A stretch of DNA of 64,000 nucleotides from Polytrichum commune. Lineage: Eukaryota; Streptophyta; Polytrichopsida; Polytrichales; Polytrichaceae. Every line of letters starts with the position of its first letter. Position 1 is the first letter of the stretch. The stretch spans positions 45,594,758 through 45,658,757 of the forward strand of contig OX485805.1 of the NCBI GenBank assembly GCA_950295325.1, in the 5' to 3' direction. Under the pieces are notes generated by a model. The model worked only from the letters and a program-made list of their open reading frames with translations. It ran no database searches and was not told the DNA's origin. The position numbers and the translations under genes were made by a program. Shown piece after piece: positions 1 through 12,097 of the stretch.

Positions 1-2
1 TA

Positions 3-160
3 CTCTACAACGATCCTAAACCGATGCAATCCATGGTGCGGGATGTGTTGCGGGGTTACAGGGAACACCCCTTTTACACCAAGACAACACATGCCCGTGA
101 CTACCAGGAGGCCATGGCGTGTTTTCACCTGCGATGTGCCGTTGTCCAATGGCCAGAGAA
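3..160 (+). CDS. unassigned coding exon, 5' partial
   Basis: Frame 3 is open from the left edge for 52 codons and ends at a strong donor (AA|GTGAGT at 160/161). The peptide has a normal amino-acid mix, with segments such as HPFYTKTTHARDYQEAM and CFHLRCAVVQWPE. The other frames read poorly: frame 2 stops within six codons and frame 1 is unusually rich in Cys, Thr and Arg. I do not recognise the family. It lies about 1.5 kb upstream of the first CFAP206 exon I can identify, but the phases do not fit: this exon ends in phase 2 and the next starts in phase 0. It is therefore either an upstream CFAP206 exon with another exon between, or the end of a different gene. Confidence 0.45.
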
Positions 161-212
161 GTGAGTTTCTGACCCTCCCCCCTGTTTTATGAGAGCAATG
201 AGAAATGCAATA

Positions 213-600
213 CACCACTCGCGCATACGTCAAACGTCGGACGTGCCGGAACGTTCGACGTCTCAAAATTGTAGCTTCGCGTGTGCGAGTGACATCGAAC
301 ATTCCGAAACGTCCAACGTTCAGGTAAAGTTTTACAGTAGAAAGTCACGACCTACACACGCGGATGGGAAATCATTACAGTTGTTACCAATCCCAAGCTG
401 GGATTTTTGTCGAGGGAGGTAACGTCTTATTGTGTCTTGAGGGTTGTCGAACGTTTCGAAACGTTTGACAACTGTGTAGACCATTGCGATCGAATGTTGA
501 ATATCCTGGACGTTAAAGTGGCGAACATCAGCGTGCCTCCAACTTGCGGGAGGGTCCTTGATGTTCCCAAACGTTTGACGTTCGCTCTGTGCGAGTGGTG
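213..600. mobile_element. miniature inverted-repeat element with TA target duplication
   Basis: The element starts CACCACTCGC and ends GCGAGTGGTG, and TA lies on both sides (211-212 and 601-602). The inverted repeats continue inward with ACGTCAAACGT on the left and ACGTTTGACGT on the right. The interior is unusually CpG-rich for this window and holds a 30-bp near-perfect palindrome at 443-472. There is no transposase. The TA duplication suggests mobilisation by a Tc1/mariner-type enzyme. It probably sits in an intron. Confidence 0.7.
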
Positions 601-1625
601 TATAAGTGCTTTAACTTAGTTTGGGTCTTTGCCGTCTCGGTCCGTTGCACCTGTGCAGATGAATTATGTCCCGGGCAATCCTTGCATTGTCTGCTCAACA
701 TGCCAACGTCAACAACGGCCAATCTAAAGTTTCAAAATGTATAGTAGATACTTTTGGCCAGTGCCGTCCTGGTCCTTTGCACCCGTGCATATGAATTCAT
801 GATACGGCCGCTTAGCACCGTTTTAGAACTGTGGAAAGACGACCGAGTCTCGCCGTTCCAAAATTTCAAAATATATAGCAGATAAATCGTGGCCTTGGTC
901 GTTCAAACCGAGTGTTGTTGTTGAATAGTTGATATTTGTTATTGAATAGAATTGCATTAGTGCAACTGCAGTCATTGGACTCAACGACATTGCACATTCT
1001 CGTTGTGAAATGTAAAGGACGGGCATGGCTTAGGGTTCTGTTGAGGTCATATTGGTGACGGTTTGACTTCGATTAGCTCAGACTGATGAAGAGCGGCTAG
1101 GCTGGTCGGCCTGGATTGACGGTAACGAATTATCTCTTGTTAATTGTTGTGTCACAGGCATGTTGCGGGCATGAGCGAGCAAAATTACGCAGCCATGGTG
1201 GACCTCGCTGTGCAACACTTGTCTTTGACGGACTGCCCTGCTCAAGAGACTGTACAGCTTCAGGTCATCCTTCCGCCTCGTCACTTCTAAATTTCTGTAT
1301 GAGCGTTGAAATCAGATGGCGATTATCCGAGATTTGGTCCGTGAAATGTAATTGCATCTTCCGGGCGTTCTAAGGTGATGGCCATTTTCCACAAGGCATA
1401 GTCAACAGTCAATTAGTGTTGTGGGTTGTCCATTTCCAGAACCAAGTGTTCATAAGGTAGAGGGTGCTAATCCCGTCCCCGCCCCTAAAGCGCACCCTGT
1501 GCACGCCCCTTATACCGGAACCGTAGGGCACCTAGAGCCGTTAGAACAATGCTCATTATCTTTGTTAGTGTCTTCTCACATTACCTAAACTGCATGCAAC
1601 TTGTAATCATGCCCTTCCAAGGTAG
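601..1625. other. no gene seen
   Basis: Short open frames here carry no recognisable motif and no splice-flanked coding segment. This is probably intron sequence between the first exon and CFAP206. A missing 5' CFAP206 exon could be hidden here, but I could not find one. Confidence 0.4.
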
Positions 1626-4600
1626 GTCACGGCACAAGCGGCGTTCTACCTTGCTATGAAGGATTTTGAGAATGAGAACAATGCAAGGAAAGATGAACGA
1701 GACGAGATAATCCAGATGATAATAGACACCAAGGTAAGCCCAGTGGTCATTATAGATTCGAAGATGACATGATACAGACTGTCACACTTTGTTGTTGTTG
1801 TTATTTTTCTTAGAGAAATTTAATAAATTACTAATCTATTTTATAACTTTGAGATAGAAGGCCAATCGGCCAACACCAAGAATGAATCAGTTTGTTTCAT
1901 TCCTTTCCTGGTTCTCACAATGTCAATCAATTAGAAAAGGTGATTGACATCCGGAAATACTATGAGACAACCGAGGTTTTGCGGGAACGAGTGCTCCATT
2001 ACCTCGCCTTGTACAGCAAATCTGTGGACTCGTACTCTTTCACCGAGGATGGAGCTGAGGAAGAAACGAAAGCAGAGCTGGATGCAGCGCTGGAGAGTGT
2101 GTTTCCACGAAAAGGCTTCTTGTATTGGATGGACCTTCCCGCGGAGGAGAAGGTGTTGCAGTTGGAGGAGCTGGCTCAAGTTGTCATGGGCATCCGGGTC
2201 TTCAACCAGTAGATACTTCTCTTGTCTCTCTAAACTGAATGCTCTTCTGTGTCATGTGGGGGCATCATAAGTCTACATGCAACAAGGAGAAGAAGAAGAA
2301 GAAGAAGAAGAAGAAAGAGGCATGTATACTGGGGTTCTCTAAGTAAGCAGGGGCAGATGCACACTTTCCATGGGGGATTTTGCTGATTTCACAATTATGG
2401 TGTTTTCTTGGGCATAAAATGATTTGGGTGTTTTGGACGTTTGCACACAGGGAGATGAGGAAGTACATCAATGAACTCATTGGGTTAAGTAGATACATAT
2501 GGCATTGAGTGAATGATCCATCTTGAGTGAAGAATTTAATTCACATTTGACATACTTGCGTTCAAACTATCACCTTCCATCCATGCAAACTTAGTGTTGC
2601 ATGCATTATTTTTGTTTTTATCGTTGGTTAAACAAACTCCTTGACAGGAATATCTTTTGCATGCAAAGCTAAATTTCCTGGGTTTAGGGATGGACAGATA
2701 TCAAGAAAAAGGAGGCAAATTCATGCAGCTACCCTTTGAGCCGTATGAGAATGATGCAGTGGAGTTTGGTGATCAGTTACAAAATACATTGATGAAGCTC
2801 AATGAGAACATCCACGGATACAGTGTTGGCATCACAATCTACTATGAGGAGATGGGGACAAACCACATGTTCATTAAGCGCTTGCGTGATGAACTCTCCT
2901 ATCAATACCAGGTGACTGCATCTCCAAGATTAATTATAGCCCAGAGATGCACATACTTACTTTCCATGGTTGAGATTCAACATTATTGCATTAGTAATGC
3001 ACTTCACATCTGGTTCCTTCCCTGGAAAGGGGTAACTGGCATTCCACTAAAAAACGTGGTAAAAGATAGGCTTCCATTTGATGTTTTAAAGTGAACATTA
3101 TAATGGTATTAGTAAAATTTAGTGTATTGGAAACTTATTTTGAGAATATACTGGATATATTCTCTATCTATCAAGTATGCAAAATTTCCTTTGAATATGT
3201 GCATTATTTTATAACCCCCCCTCCTGGAAATATCCATTTATCTGAGGTGGTTCAGAGTTCTACAAGGGAATTATCCCGTGCTTCTGTGCTGTCTACCTTG
3301 CTTTCTTGAAGCCTCATCACCTTGACTGATGATATTTGGGTACTAATTGGTACAGGAGAAGCACATGTTCTCTTCTCAATTTTTTTTCTTCCTCCTGATG
3401 ATTGATATGTATTGTCTTGGATACCATGTATGATATTGGTCAGGCTGGTGTGTACTTGGAGGCTTTCAACAACTTCTTGTATGAAAGACACCAAATTGTG
3501 TTGTCTTCTTTAGACAAGTGTGGGGCGCATGTGGAAAGGATTGTGGAGATCATTGGGAGCTACGGGATCATTCCTAGTGACATGGTATGTATTCCACCTC
3601 TGAGCTTCCTGTGTAGGGTTGTAAGCCTTATGACATGGTGTTTTGTGACTAGGACTAAGGTAGATGTGTGTTATTCAGATACTTTTCTCTCTGCACCTAC
3701 TTGTCATAGGATATGAAACACTCAATAAGTGCGAGATGATTAGCAAATCCAAATTGTGCCTGTAGCCATTTGCCTCATGATTTTTGAAGCTTATTTGAGT
3801 CTCTTATTCATTATCAAAGTGAAGATTCCTGCTCCCTTCACTCATGTTGCTATTGGGCCCAGAATGGTTAGGATATTTTGAGCACGTAGTCCAATCTCTT
3901 TTGAGATACATGTCTTTGTGGTGTCCGTTCTTAGATCCACACCTAACCACATACCTGTCAGTATAGGTTACATCTTCTTGCTACATGGAATTAGATACAT
4001 CTCCCTTAGATCAAAAACATGCTTACGTCTGTTTGGAGGAATGCTTTTACTGTTCCCACCATAGTCAGGGAAGAAATACAATTGGGGTATAGGAAGGTAA
4101 TCCATCTGAGCAGTAATTATTCTTGGTTGTCCAACTGCAAAGTGTTTGTATTATGAAGTGTACAAAACCTTGATAAATAGAGAAGTAAAAGCTGACTAGG
4201 TTATCTGCAGTACATGAGATAACAACTGTGACATCATGTAGGAAATTATGGGTATGCTAGAAAGGCAGCAATAGAAACTGCCAATCTTGCTTAAGAGGGA
4301 AGATTGTTGGTATTGAAAGAACTCAGTAACTTTCAATACATTGAAGGCAATACAAGAAAGAATGAGACAAATTACAAATTGTGGGCGGGGCACTAAGTGC
4401 AGGTGCTTCCAGAGTTGAGAGCTGTTGGAAAACTCCAAAGCAGGCTGGCTGAAGAGCATCGAACTCTCCAGGCAAGGATTAAAGCAGCCACACCGTTGCT
4501 GAAACTGGCAAATGAGCCCTTCTACAGACCGTCTCCCATTAATGAGAAGCGTCTGCAGATCAAGCAAAAGAATTTTCTTTTCCTCCCCCAAGACCCTCCT

Positions 4601-7253
4601 TTTGAGGATAACACTAGGTACTTTCTGAACCTACTCAATGTTAGCATGGCAAAAACTTCAATGAAAATTAGGACGACTTGAAGAATCATGCATTAGTACT
4701 TGTCAATAAGTTAGAAAGGAATCCACCACCAAAAGAAACAATGGCAATGGCACAAACAAGAAAGCAACTAGAGTTCAGAAAGATGTCCTTTTTGGCCATC
4801 TGGTCCAACTGTAGGTCTCAAGTTCGCAATCGAACATCTTCGAAGAAAGGGGAGACTACTTTTTGATAGTACACAGAAATAAGATACAAATGATTCTGGT
4901 CCAATTGTATTGTTTATCATGATTTACTGTATCCACATTGTACGCCTGGGTATTTTGCAATTTGAAATGAAGAGATCCAACCTTGTTGATTTCCTTTTGA
5001 GAAGGTGGTTCTCAGCAGGGTCTAAAACTCAACACCGTAGGACAAATTTCAAAATGTTCTTGCAGGTATGAAGAAGAAGGAAACACTTGTAAAACTGTCC
5101 ATGTTTCCCCTGATCATGTGCATGATTTACTGATGTCTGGACCTCCAATAGAATATGGAGGATTTTGCCCTGTCTGTTTTGTTCGCAATGGAGGTATCTT
5201 GTGGAAAGGTGACCCTGCCATGGGGCTTGTCCAAACCCAAGACATGAAGCTCTATTCCTTTGGTGACGAGGATTCCTTACAAAGGTAACGAGTCTAATAC
5301 TTATGCTCTTGAATTTTGTGGTAGACTCATGCTATTTCAGCAATAACTATTTTGAGGTGTGTGTAGGTGATGTCTATAAGGGAGGTCATCTGCTGTAAGT
5401 ATCTCGAGTAAATGACTATCACATATCTTGGAGGGAGTGTCCCAACCAATTCTCTCTTTCTCAAGAAATTGAAAACTTTTCATTTTGCTCCCTGATTAAG
5501 TACAGGTTTAAGTTGTATATTATTAAGTTCTTTGCAAGTCTCTAATGCCAGTCTTGAGAGCAGGTTCATCAAGGCCCCTTGCAAATACATAGCCGATGTG
5601 GCCAAGATGGTACGGGAGATGCCCCAGTATGTACACATCATGAATCTGCAAAACACACCTCAATTTGGCTACCTTTCAATCCCCAAGGTGTGTTCTCGAA
5701 ATCTCTGGATATTTATGAGGCCTTGCCTTGCAGGACTAGTAAAAGTAAGGTGTGTACTGGTGTTGGACTGGTATTGTTGTTTTTAATACCATTCAGGCTT
5801 CTATAATGAGGATTTCGCATCTTTAAGTACCAGTAGGGTATGGATATTTTAGAATTTATTATTATTTTATTTCAATACCATTTGGGTCTATATACCATGC
5901 AAGGACTTTCAAACCTAGTAAAATCGCCCTGGTATCAATATGGTTTAGAATGGAATGGACCAAAAGATTCTCTCACCTCGACAAACCCACCAAATATCTT
6001 CATTTGACTGGTATCACAATTTTGATACCCATGGGTAGGTTTTTTGATACCATTATTGATGTTGCTTATTCATACCCATGCATTCACATATTTACTGGTC
6101 CAACATTGGTTTGTACGATCCGTCTGTTGAGATTTTGTGTGTTTGAGGTTCTAGACAAGTGCCAGTGCAGTTTGCAGTCTGGTTTGCTTACAAATGATGA
6201 TGCTTCATTGCTCACTTATTTCCAGGTTTGATCTTGTTCTCCCAAGTGACTGCCCCCAAGTGTACGACTTTGACACATTGAGCTCCACTGTGGAAGCAGA
6301 TTTTAGAGACAGAGCTTGTGAATGATCCTGTACCGCGAGACTTCTCCACACAAACGGACATCCACACATGGGTTTGTGTATGGGATAGAGAGAAGCTCCA
6401 CAAAAGGTACCTCATTCAACCATGCATTTCTTAGGATTGAAAAGGTTGGTTTCAAGGTATTCATTCCAACTTCTGAAACTCATTTAGGACCAATTACTGT
6501 GTATCTCAGACATGCAATTGCAATGTTTTAATCATAGAGCAAAGTGGGTTGTCAGCAATTGTGCCATCATGCCCTGAATGTTTAGCTACAGAAACGATTT
6601 GGGTAGTCAGCAAAACATTCAGGGGAACTGGTTACAAGGTCAAGAGACCTGACTGTGCAAAATGTAAATATCATCATGCTGAAAGAGGATACCGTCACAG
6701 GAAACTGGAGTTGAAAAACAGGAGAACACACTGTACACAAACAACTGAGAGCCATTTCCGTCGTGAAAATTTCTCACAGGTAAGCAACTTGCATTTCTGG
6801 GTCATAATTACTCACTAACTTGAACATGAGATGTTGATGACTTTCACTGTTGCGATTTCCTGCACATAAACTTAGCCACATCAGATGGTCGAAGGTACAC
6901 TTAAAAGATCACAATAGAAAATGCATGTATAGATCGTGCAACTTTCATGTTGATGACTCATGAATTGAATATTTAATATGTGAAAGCATCATGGAGGACA
7001 TGCCTCGGGAATACTACATTATTTCACTCAGTTTCTGATGGTTTTGCAGACATGGCTGCCAAAGGAGAAGTGGACAAACACGGGCATATCAAGGTTCACC
7101 AACATGCCTCGTCATGTAAAAATTCGCCACAATCTCCGTGGTGACGTGCACACAAAGATGCATACCTGCAAGGCCAAATATGAACACACATCCATTTACA
7201 ATCCATGGAAAGAAGTGCCGCCTTTTGAGCCCATCACTGAGCCGAAATGCTGA
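1626..7253 (+). CDS. CFAP206: cilia- and flagella-associated protein 206 (CFAP206/FAP206), N-terminus missing
   Basis: CFAP206 anchors radial spoke 2 and dynein c on the 96-nm axonemal repeat of motile cilia. Ten exons with consistent phases were traced: 1626-1733, 1940-2208, 2698-2911, 3444-3584, 4403-4617, 5066-5284, 5564-5687, 6300-6406, 6701-6779 and 7050-7253. They total 1680 nt, 559 residues plus TGA. Family signatures appear in order: ALESVFPRKG followed by MGIRVFN, EYGGFCPVCFVRNGG then WKGDPAMGLV, REMPQYVHIMNLQ, TESHFRRENFSQ, and a C-terminal LPKEKWTNTGISR segment. Known family members run to roughly 600-620 residues, so about 60-70 N-terminal residues are missing; the exon at 3-160 may hold some. 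In a plant this gene should act in spermatogenous cells. The 3' end faces CBP20. Confidence 0.87.
2286..2317 (+). repeat. GAA microsatellite in CFAP206 intron
   Basis: An AGA/GAA trinucleotide run of about ten units in the intron between the second and third traced exons. It is ordinary intronic simple sequence. Confidence 0.9.
3720..3985. repeat. dispersed repeat copy in CFAP206 intron
   Basis: This copy contains GATGATTAGCAAATCCAAAT, then CATTATCAAAGTGAAGATTC, and later GGTGTCCGTTCTTAGATCC. The same blocks occur in the same order at about 45.72-45.99 kb and, more diverged, at 22.69-22.99 kb. Shorter pieces lie near 7.6, 12.4, 14.2 and 23.3 kb. I see no terminal repeats and no coding capacity, so the class is unknown. 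Confidence 0.6.
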
Positions 7254-8861
7254 CACCACTCTCATGCATTTTTACATATGGGCATCTTTCCATTGTAGCA
7301 AGTCATGACAAATGGAGTATATTTATGGTATTTGATTTGTGATGTTTCTGACTTTTGCATATCCATAGATTTGTGGATATCCCTCTACAATGTTCATAAC
7401 AAATCAGCGAATATTCACACTGAAACAATACCACGTGCAAGCACAAAGAAATCAACTTGCATGACATTAGAATTAAAGATGTGTAAGGTACACATGCCTA
7501 ACTTGGACATTTTTCTGTCACCCACTTCTAGTTCGATTTAAAACATGCAGTATGGTGCCTATAGCCTTTTGCCGTTAGCATAACCAAATCATGCCTGTAG
7601 CCATTTGCCTAATAAGCTTTGATGGTCATATAGGTCCCCTGACACCATCAATATTATCTTCAAGTTTCACCAATGAAAGATGGTGGTGTTCTGTAACATC
7701 TTATGTTATTACTGCTAATCTAAACAAAACATGCTAATTCATGACATCACTGAAGTGGTGGGACGTCAGTATGCAACTATTCCAACCACAATGCTAATGT
7801 AAAGCAATGAAATTTTTTTGGGGCCGTATCAGTGCTTGTAGTAAAAGTTGCACTTAGTAAAAAGTTTGCATGAAGAGCACCAAAATACATGCATTTCAGA
7901 CTGATAATCATTTGAGTCATATCCGTTCGTTTAGTAAAACTTTACAAAATGACCAATAACACAAATTAAAAACCAACAACCAGGTCTCAAACAAAAGAGC
8001 TATTCATGTCACAGGCTTCTGTTGTGCCACAAATACCATTCATGCATGAATCCTTTCTACATTCTGCTTGAATTCAGTAAAACAATAATGCAGATTCTAT
8101 ATAAGATGACAATGTGAAATTCTACAGGTGTCAAAATGTCAATGCCATGAAGTGCCAAGATTATCTCAGATAACCCACTCAATGTAAACAGTACATGTCC
8201 AGGAGCAAGGTAGAGAAATTATGCATCTGACATAAAATACTGGATAGATTACTCGTGACCCTACATGACACATTCCATACATTTTGTGGGATGTTTCAAT
8301 AGTAAAAGTCTTTTTGAATTGATGTTGAAGAGGTTTAAGGATATGATACAATTCGAGTTTGGCAGTTAGAAGGGACACTTAATGCACTAGGTTCAAATAA
8401 GAAAGAGTTGGAAAAAAATCAACAAAATCTTGTCTCTGGTGATTTCAATAAATCAATTGGACAACCACCCCTAATTTCTAACTTCGCAGTGCACCTGATT
8501 TTTCCATTGCGCCTGCACATTCAACAGATTTCAAAGGACTCAGTTCAATCGATAAACAGACCCTTAATTTGAGATATACAAAAGTTTCAAATCTACTGCA
8601 TAAAGTCTGTCTTCATCTAATTAGGTCACCATGAGTACTTTTGAAAGGATGAACAGGAGCTTCACATCATCGGGAAGTTAATCATACATGTTTGTTTTTG
8701 AAGCCAGAGATGAGGAAATTATGGAATTGCCAAAATGTCCAATTCAGGTACATACACAACAAGAGACCAGGTTGATCACTCCACACTACTGGAAGTCCAC
8801 AAGGGTTTCTAAATGAAATGAGACATTCCATTCATGGTCAAGAAGAGAGGAGGACTCACTT
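7254..8861. other. convergent intergenic region
   Basis: This AT-rich DNA separates the stop codon of CFAP206 from that of CBP20 and must contain both 3' untranslated regions. A piece of the dispersed repeat (GCCTGTAGCCATTTGCCT) lies near 7.59 kb. I see no further coding exon. Confidence 0.5.
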
Positions 8862-11800
8862 CTAGCTTTTACCACCATCTTCTTCATCTGAGTCCCCTTT
8901 CTCTCTAAATCGTGGATTCTTTTCCTGCAGATTCCAACCACGGCATTGTCAGGTATCATGAATTAAGAGCCTCCACAACCAAAATGTCATTGTAGACAGG
9001 ATGATGAATGCGAAAATCTAAGCCTCGTGAAAAACCCAAGTAACAGACCATTGAACTTCTCTACCAATATGTCTAAAGCAGTAATACCGAAGATGTACAG
9101 CACTGGCACTAAAATATTTTTTGAGTAATTTCTTGAAACTTACAACTTTCTGTTCTACACTTGAAGCTCTCTTTACACCATCAGCAGGTGGAGCATCTTC
9201 ATCTCTGTACCGCTTTCGTGCATCTGCACACAGCTCAAGCGACTCTTTCAGTCCATTTTCAAGAAGACAAGAGGAGTGTAGTATGAGGAAAACCTTGTAC
9301 AAACCCATTCCCATAATAACTAAACCAGAGGCTCATGGGATTAGATTCAAAATTTGAGCATAATCACTTGAAGCTCATACTGATGTTGAAGAAATCATGG
9401 GTGTCAGCAATCCTGACTAATAGTCAGATGTGTAGCTGGGTTTCTGGTAAACAACTCTATCTTGATTTCAAACTTAAGTAACCATAACAATATTTCCACA
9501 TGAATTATGAAAGACCAATAGCATGCATCATACTTGTTCCCACATTGGATAAACTAACTGGGAGTTTATCAAAATAAAACCTACCTCTATGTCGGCCATG
9601 ACCTTGCCGATCTCCGCCATCTGTCAAGCACACCCAAAATCCAGAAAATATTATTGACGAAACTTCAAAGATTTGGAAGATTTGCTTACTCTCCGGAACA
9701 TTGCTGAAAGACAGGTGAAGAATGGTTCAATAGAGTCTTTGAGAGGACGCAGGTACTCTCCTGGTGGTTCTCACTTGGTGTATGCAAATCACAAGACATC
9801 TGGAACCCAAAGGTAAACTTCAACTTGCAATAATGACATGAACCAGTTGCAAACATTTTTGCAGGTTTTGAAGTAGGATATAAACACAAGAATCTCAATG
9901 GAAAAACGATAGATTGCCTCTTCGTCTGTGACTTGGTGCTGGATACTGAGGTCCTCCCATGGGAACAGGTTGCTCATATTCCACCAGTTGCCGCCGTACT
10001 TCCAGCTCTTTTTGCACCAATTTTCCATACCCTCCTCTCCGTGCATTCAAGAGTTAAAGAATTTGAAAGGCTTGCAAAGACAGAAAGGACCTATATATGT
10101 GCTTCACTCATCTGACATCTCATCTATCCTCTCATTCATATACTGACCTGAATTTCTTAATTAATCCATTACTTCCAAGGTGATATTCTCACAAGAGGCC
10201 CAAGCACAATAGTCAACAACAGCCTGACAGTTGAGAGGATATCAGCATCATAGTCTGTGCGGTATTCATCCCGAACCTGCATGAAGCCATGCCACACATA
10301 TGCAGTGGTCAACAGAATTGCCATCATCAGGTTCTTGATTAGATTCAGAGAGGAAGGATCCACTAGCTATAATTTCTAAAAAACTCATTGTAAGTTTTTG
10401 ATGTGCAACAACAAACCTGGCCCCCACTTCTTCCTCGACCCCATTGGCGGCCCTCTTGGAATCCCCAATCAAAGTCTACACGAACAGGCCGATCATCCAG
10501 GATTGTCCCACTGATGTACTTCACAGAATCCTCAGTGTCTTCCCTTGTGTAGTATCTGCAAAAAAGAGGAACCCTAATCAGCACAAGGTGCATACACTCC
10601 ATTTCTCAAGCAGAAGTTCCCATACTTTCAAGAAGTAATTGCTTCACAGCACCAGTCTGCCAACAAGCCTCTGGTCAAAGAATCATCCAACCTGCTAATC
10701 ACAAAAGACCCTGTGTTGCTGAAATGAAAACGACCCAGTGATCACTTAGGATTGGGGGACATACAAAACAAAGCAGAACCCGCAAGGGGTTTTGCTGTTC
10801 TTGTCAAGGCCCATGGTGATTTTCTTCAACTCCCCAGTGCGTGAAAAAACTTCATATATCTGCTCCTCAGTGGTGTAGAACGACAGGTTCCCAACATATA
10901 CAGTGGTTGACGTCCGAAGCGCATGCTCAAACTCTTCCTGTGACCCTAAAAACCTGCGGTCTCTGTATGCTGACAGCTGCTGTGGATCCTGTAAACACCA
11001 TCATCCACATTAGCAGCTTCACATGTGACTCACCAGTTTCTACATACTGACTCAATTGAGCCCACAACCGCACTGTAAATTGCCATGAGTCAAGGAGGGC
11101 TTTCTTCAGAATATTTCAATGCTAGCATGTCACTTCACATATGGCTTACTTGAATTAGGTCAAAATAGTCTGGCACACCTGTCCCATCGACAGGCTCCCG
11201 AAGGTGTTGGGCAGAAGCAAAGTAATACTCTTTTTTATTGTTAAGCTTGCGAACTCAAGCTCAAAAAGATTCAAGGAGAGCTTCTTGAATATATTTCAAT
11301 ACTAGCATGCCACTTCGCATGTAAGACATTGAATTAGGTCAAAATAAGTCCAACAGACCAGAGCCAAAATCTGCTATCAGCAGGCTCTTGAAGGTGACAA
11401 GCAGAAACAAAGTGATACTATTTTATTGTGAAGCTTGTGAACCTAATCTCAAACAGATTCAAGGAGCACACCTTGATACTAGCATATCACTTCGCATATG
11501 GCGTATTTAATTAGGTCAAAAAAGTCTGCAGAGCGAAATTCTGCTATCGGCAGGCTCCCAAAGGTGTGAAGCAGAACAAAGTGATACTATATTTATTGTT
11601 AAGCTTGTTCAGACTCAAGCTCAAACAGTTCAACCCTTGAGTTCAGACCCTGCTATGCGGTCTAGTTCCTAAGATCGAGTGGAAGTTCCAATCTACAAGA
11701 AATTGGTCATGTTGTGTTTTTTTTAATTCATTATCAAAGACAAAAAGAAGTGGACTACATTGGCAACTCTCTGTGCCACGCGATAACTCAAAGGATCCCC

Positions 11801-11912
11801 AAACCCTTAACTTAAAACATTGATCTACAGAGCGCAACCAGAAACTGCAACCGTTCCCGATTCGGTCCACACAAAGATCCAGGATTTTGCTCACCTTGAA
11901 AAGACGAGCCAT
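8862..11912 (-). CDS. CBP20: nuclear cap-binding protein subunit 2 (CBP20)
   Basis: CBP20 is the small subunit of the nuclear cap-binding complex; it binds the m7G cap with CBP80 in splicing, export and miRNA processing. Eight exons (minus): 11912-11895, 10988-10765, 10555-10417, 10276-10243, 10040-9918, 9620-9585, 9223-9144 and 8924-8862. They encode 238 residues. The start is MARLFK, as in the family. The RRM covers about residues 36-115, with VYVGNL (RNP2) and CGFCFVLY (RNP1). Cap-stacking tyrosines lie in AYRDRRF and [24 protein letters not shown] and [13 protein letters not shown] are hallmark stretches. The Arg-rich tail ([15 protein letters not shown], then [14 protein letters not shown]) matches plant CBP20 tails and looks like a nuclear localisation signal. 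Intron 4 is AT-AC. The exon 5 donor is either GAG|GC at 9918 or a weak CAA|GT about 12 bases earlier, so the exact sequence around residues 175-180 is uncertain. Confidence 0.93.
10041..10242 (-). other. U12-type AT-AC intron in CBP20
   Basis: Exon 4 ends in the codons for TDYDA plus one base, and exon 5 resumes [11 protein letters not shown] in the matching phase. No GT-AG pair gives this join. The intron begins ATATCCTC (U12 donor consensus ATATCCTT) and ends TGCAC. A branch-site-like TTCTTTAACT lies about a dozen bases before the end (U12 consensus TCCTTAAC, usually 10-16 nt upstream). Length is 202 bp. All three U12 signals are present. Confidence 0.87.
11092..11640. repeat. three tandem units in CBP20 intron 1
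   Basis: Three diverged units of about 180-188 bp start with CAAGGAG near 11092, 11271 and 11459. Each carries a CTAGCAT...CACTTC...CATATGG-like block, GAATTAGGTCAAAA, a CAGGCTC...AAGGTG block and an AGCTTG end. They fill more than half of the 906-bp first intron. No coding or terminal-repeat signal is visible. Confidence 0.8.
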
Positions 11913-12097
11913 CTGCAGAGTTGGGAATTTTAACAACTCTATGCAACTAAATCTTCTTGGTTCGATGCGGCGCTTCACCGCTGGTGGTGGTGTAGCAAAG
12001 CTGCAAGTTCAACTTCTGTCGACGAAGAAGCGACCCCAAAAGGGTTTCGGTTTGGGTTTCGTGGTGGCCGGGTATGTATCTCATACCCGGGCGGATA

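Noticed and set aside
2648..2697. longer third CFAP206 exon beginning after CAG at 2647
   Set aside because: The phase does not match the donor at 2208. The acceptor before 2698 gives the expected spacing between GIRVFN and EKGG.
6226..6299. CFAP206 exon starting at the acceptor just before 6226
   Set aside because: In the required phase it meets a stop at once. The acceptor before 6300 gives the correct phase and the family-like STQTDIH segment.
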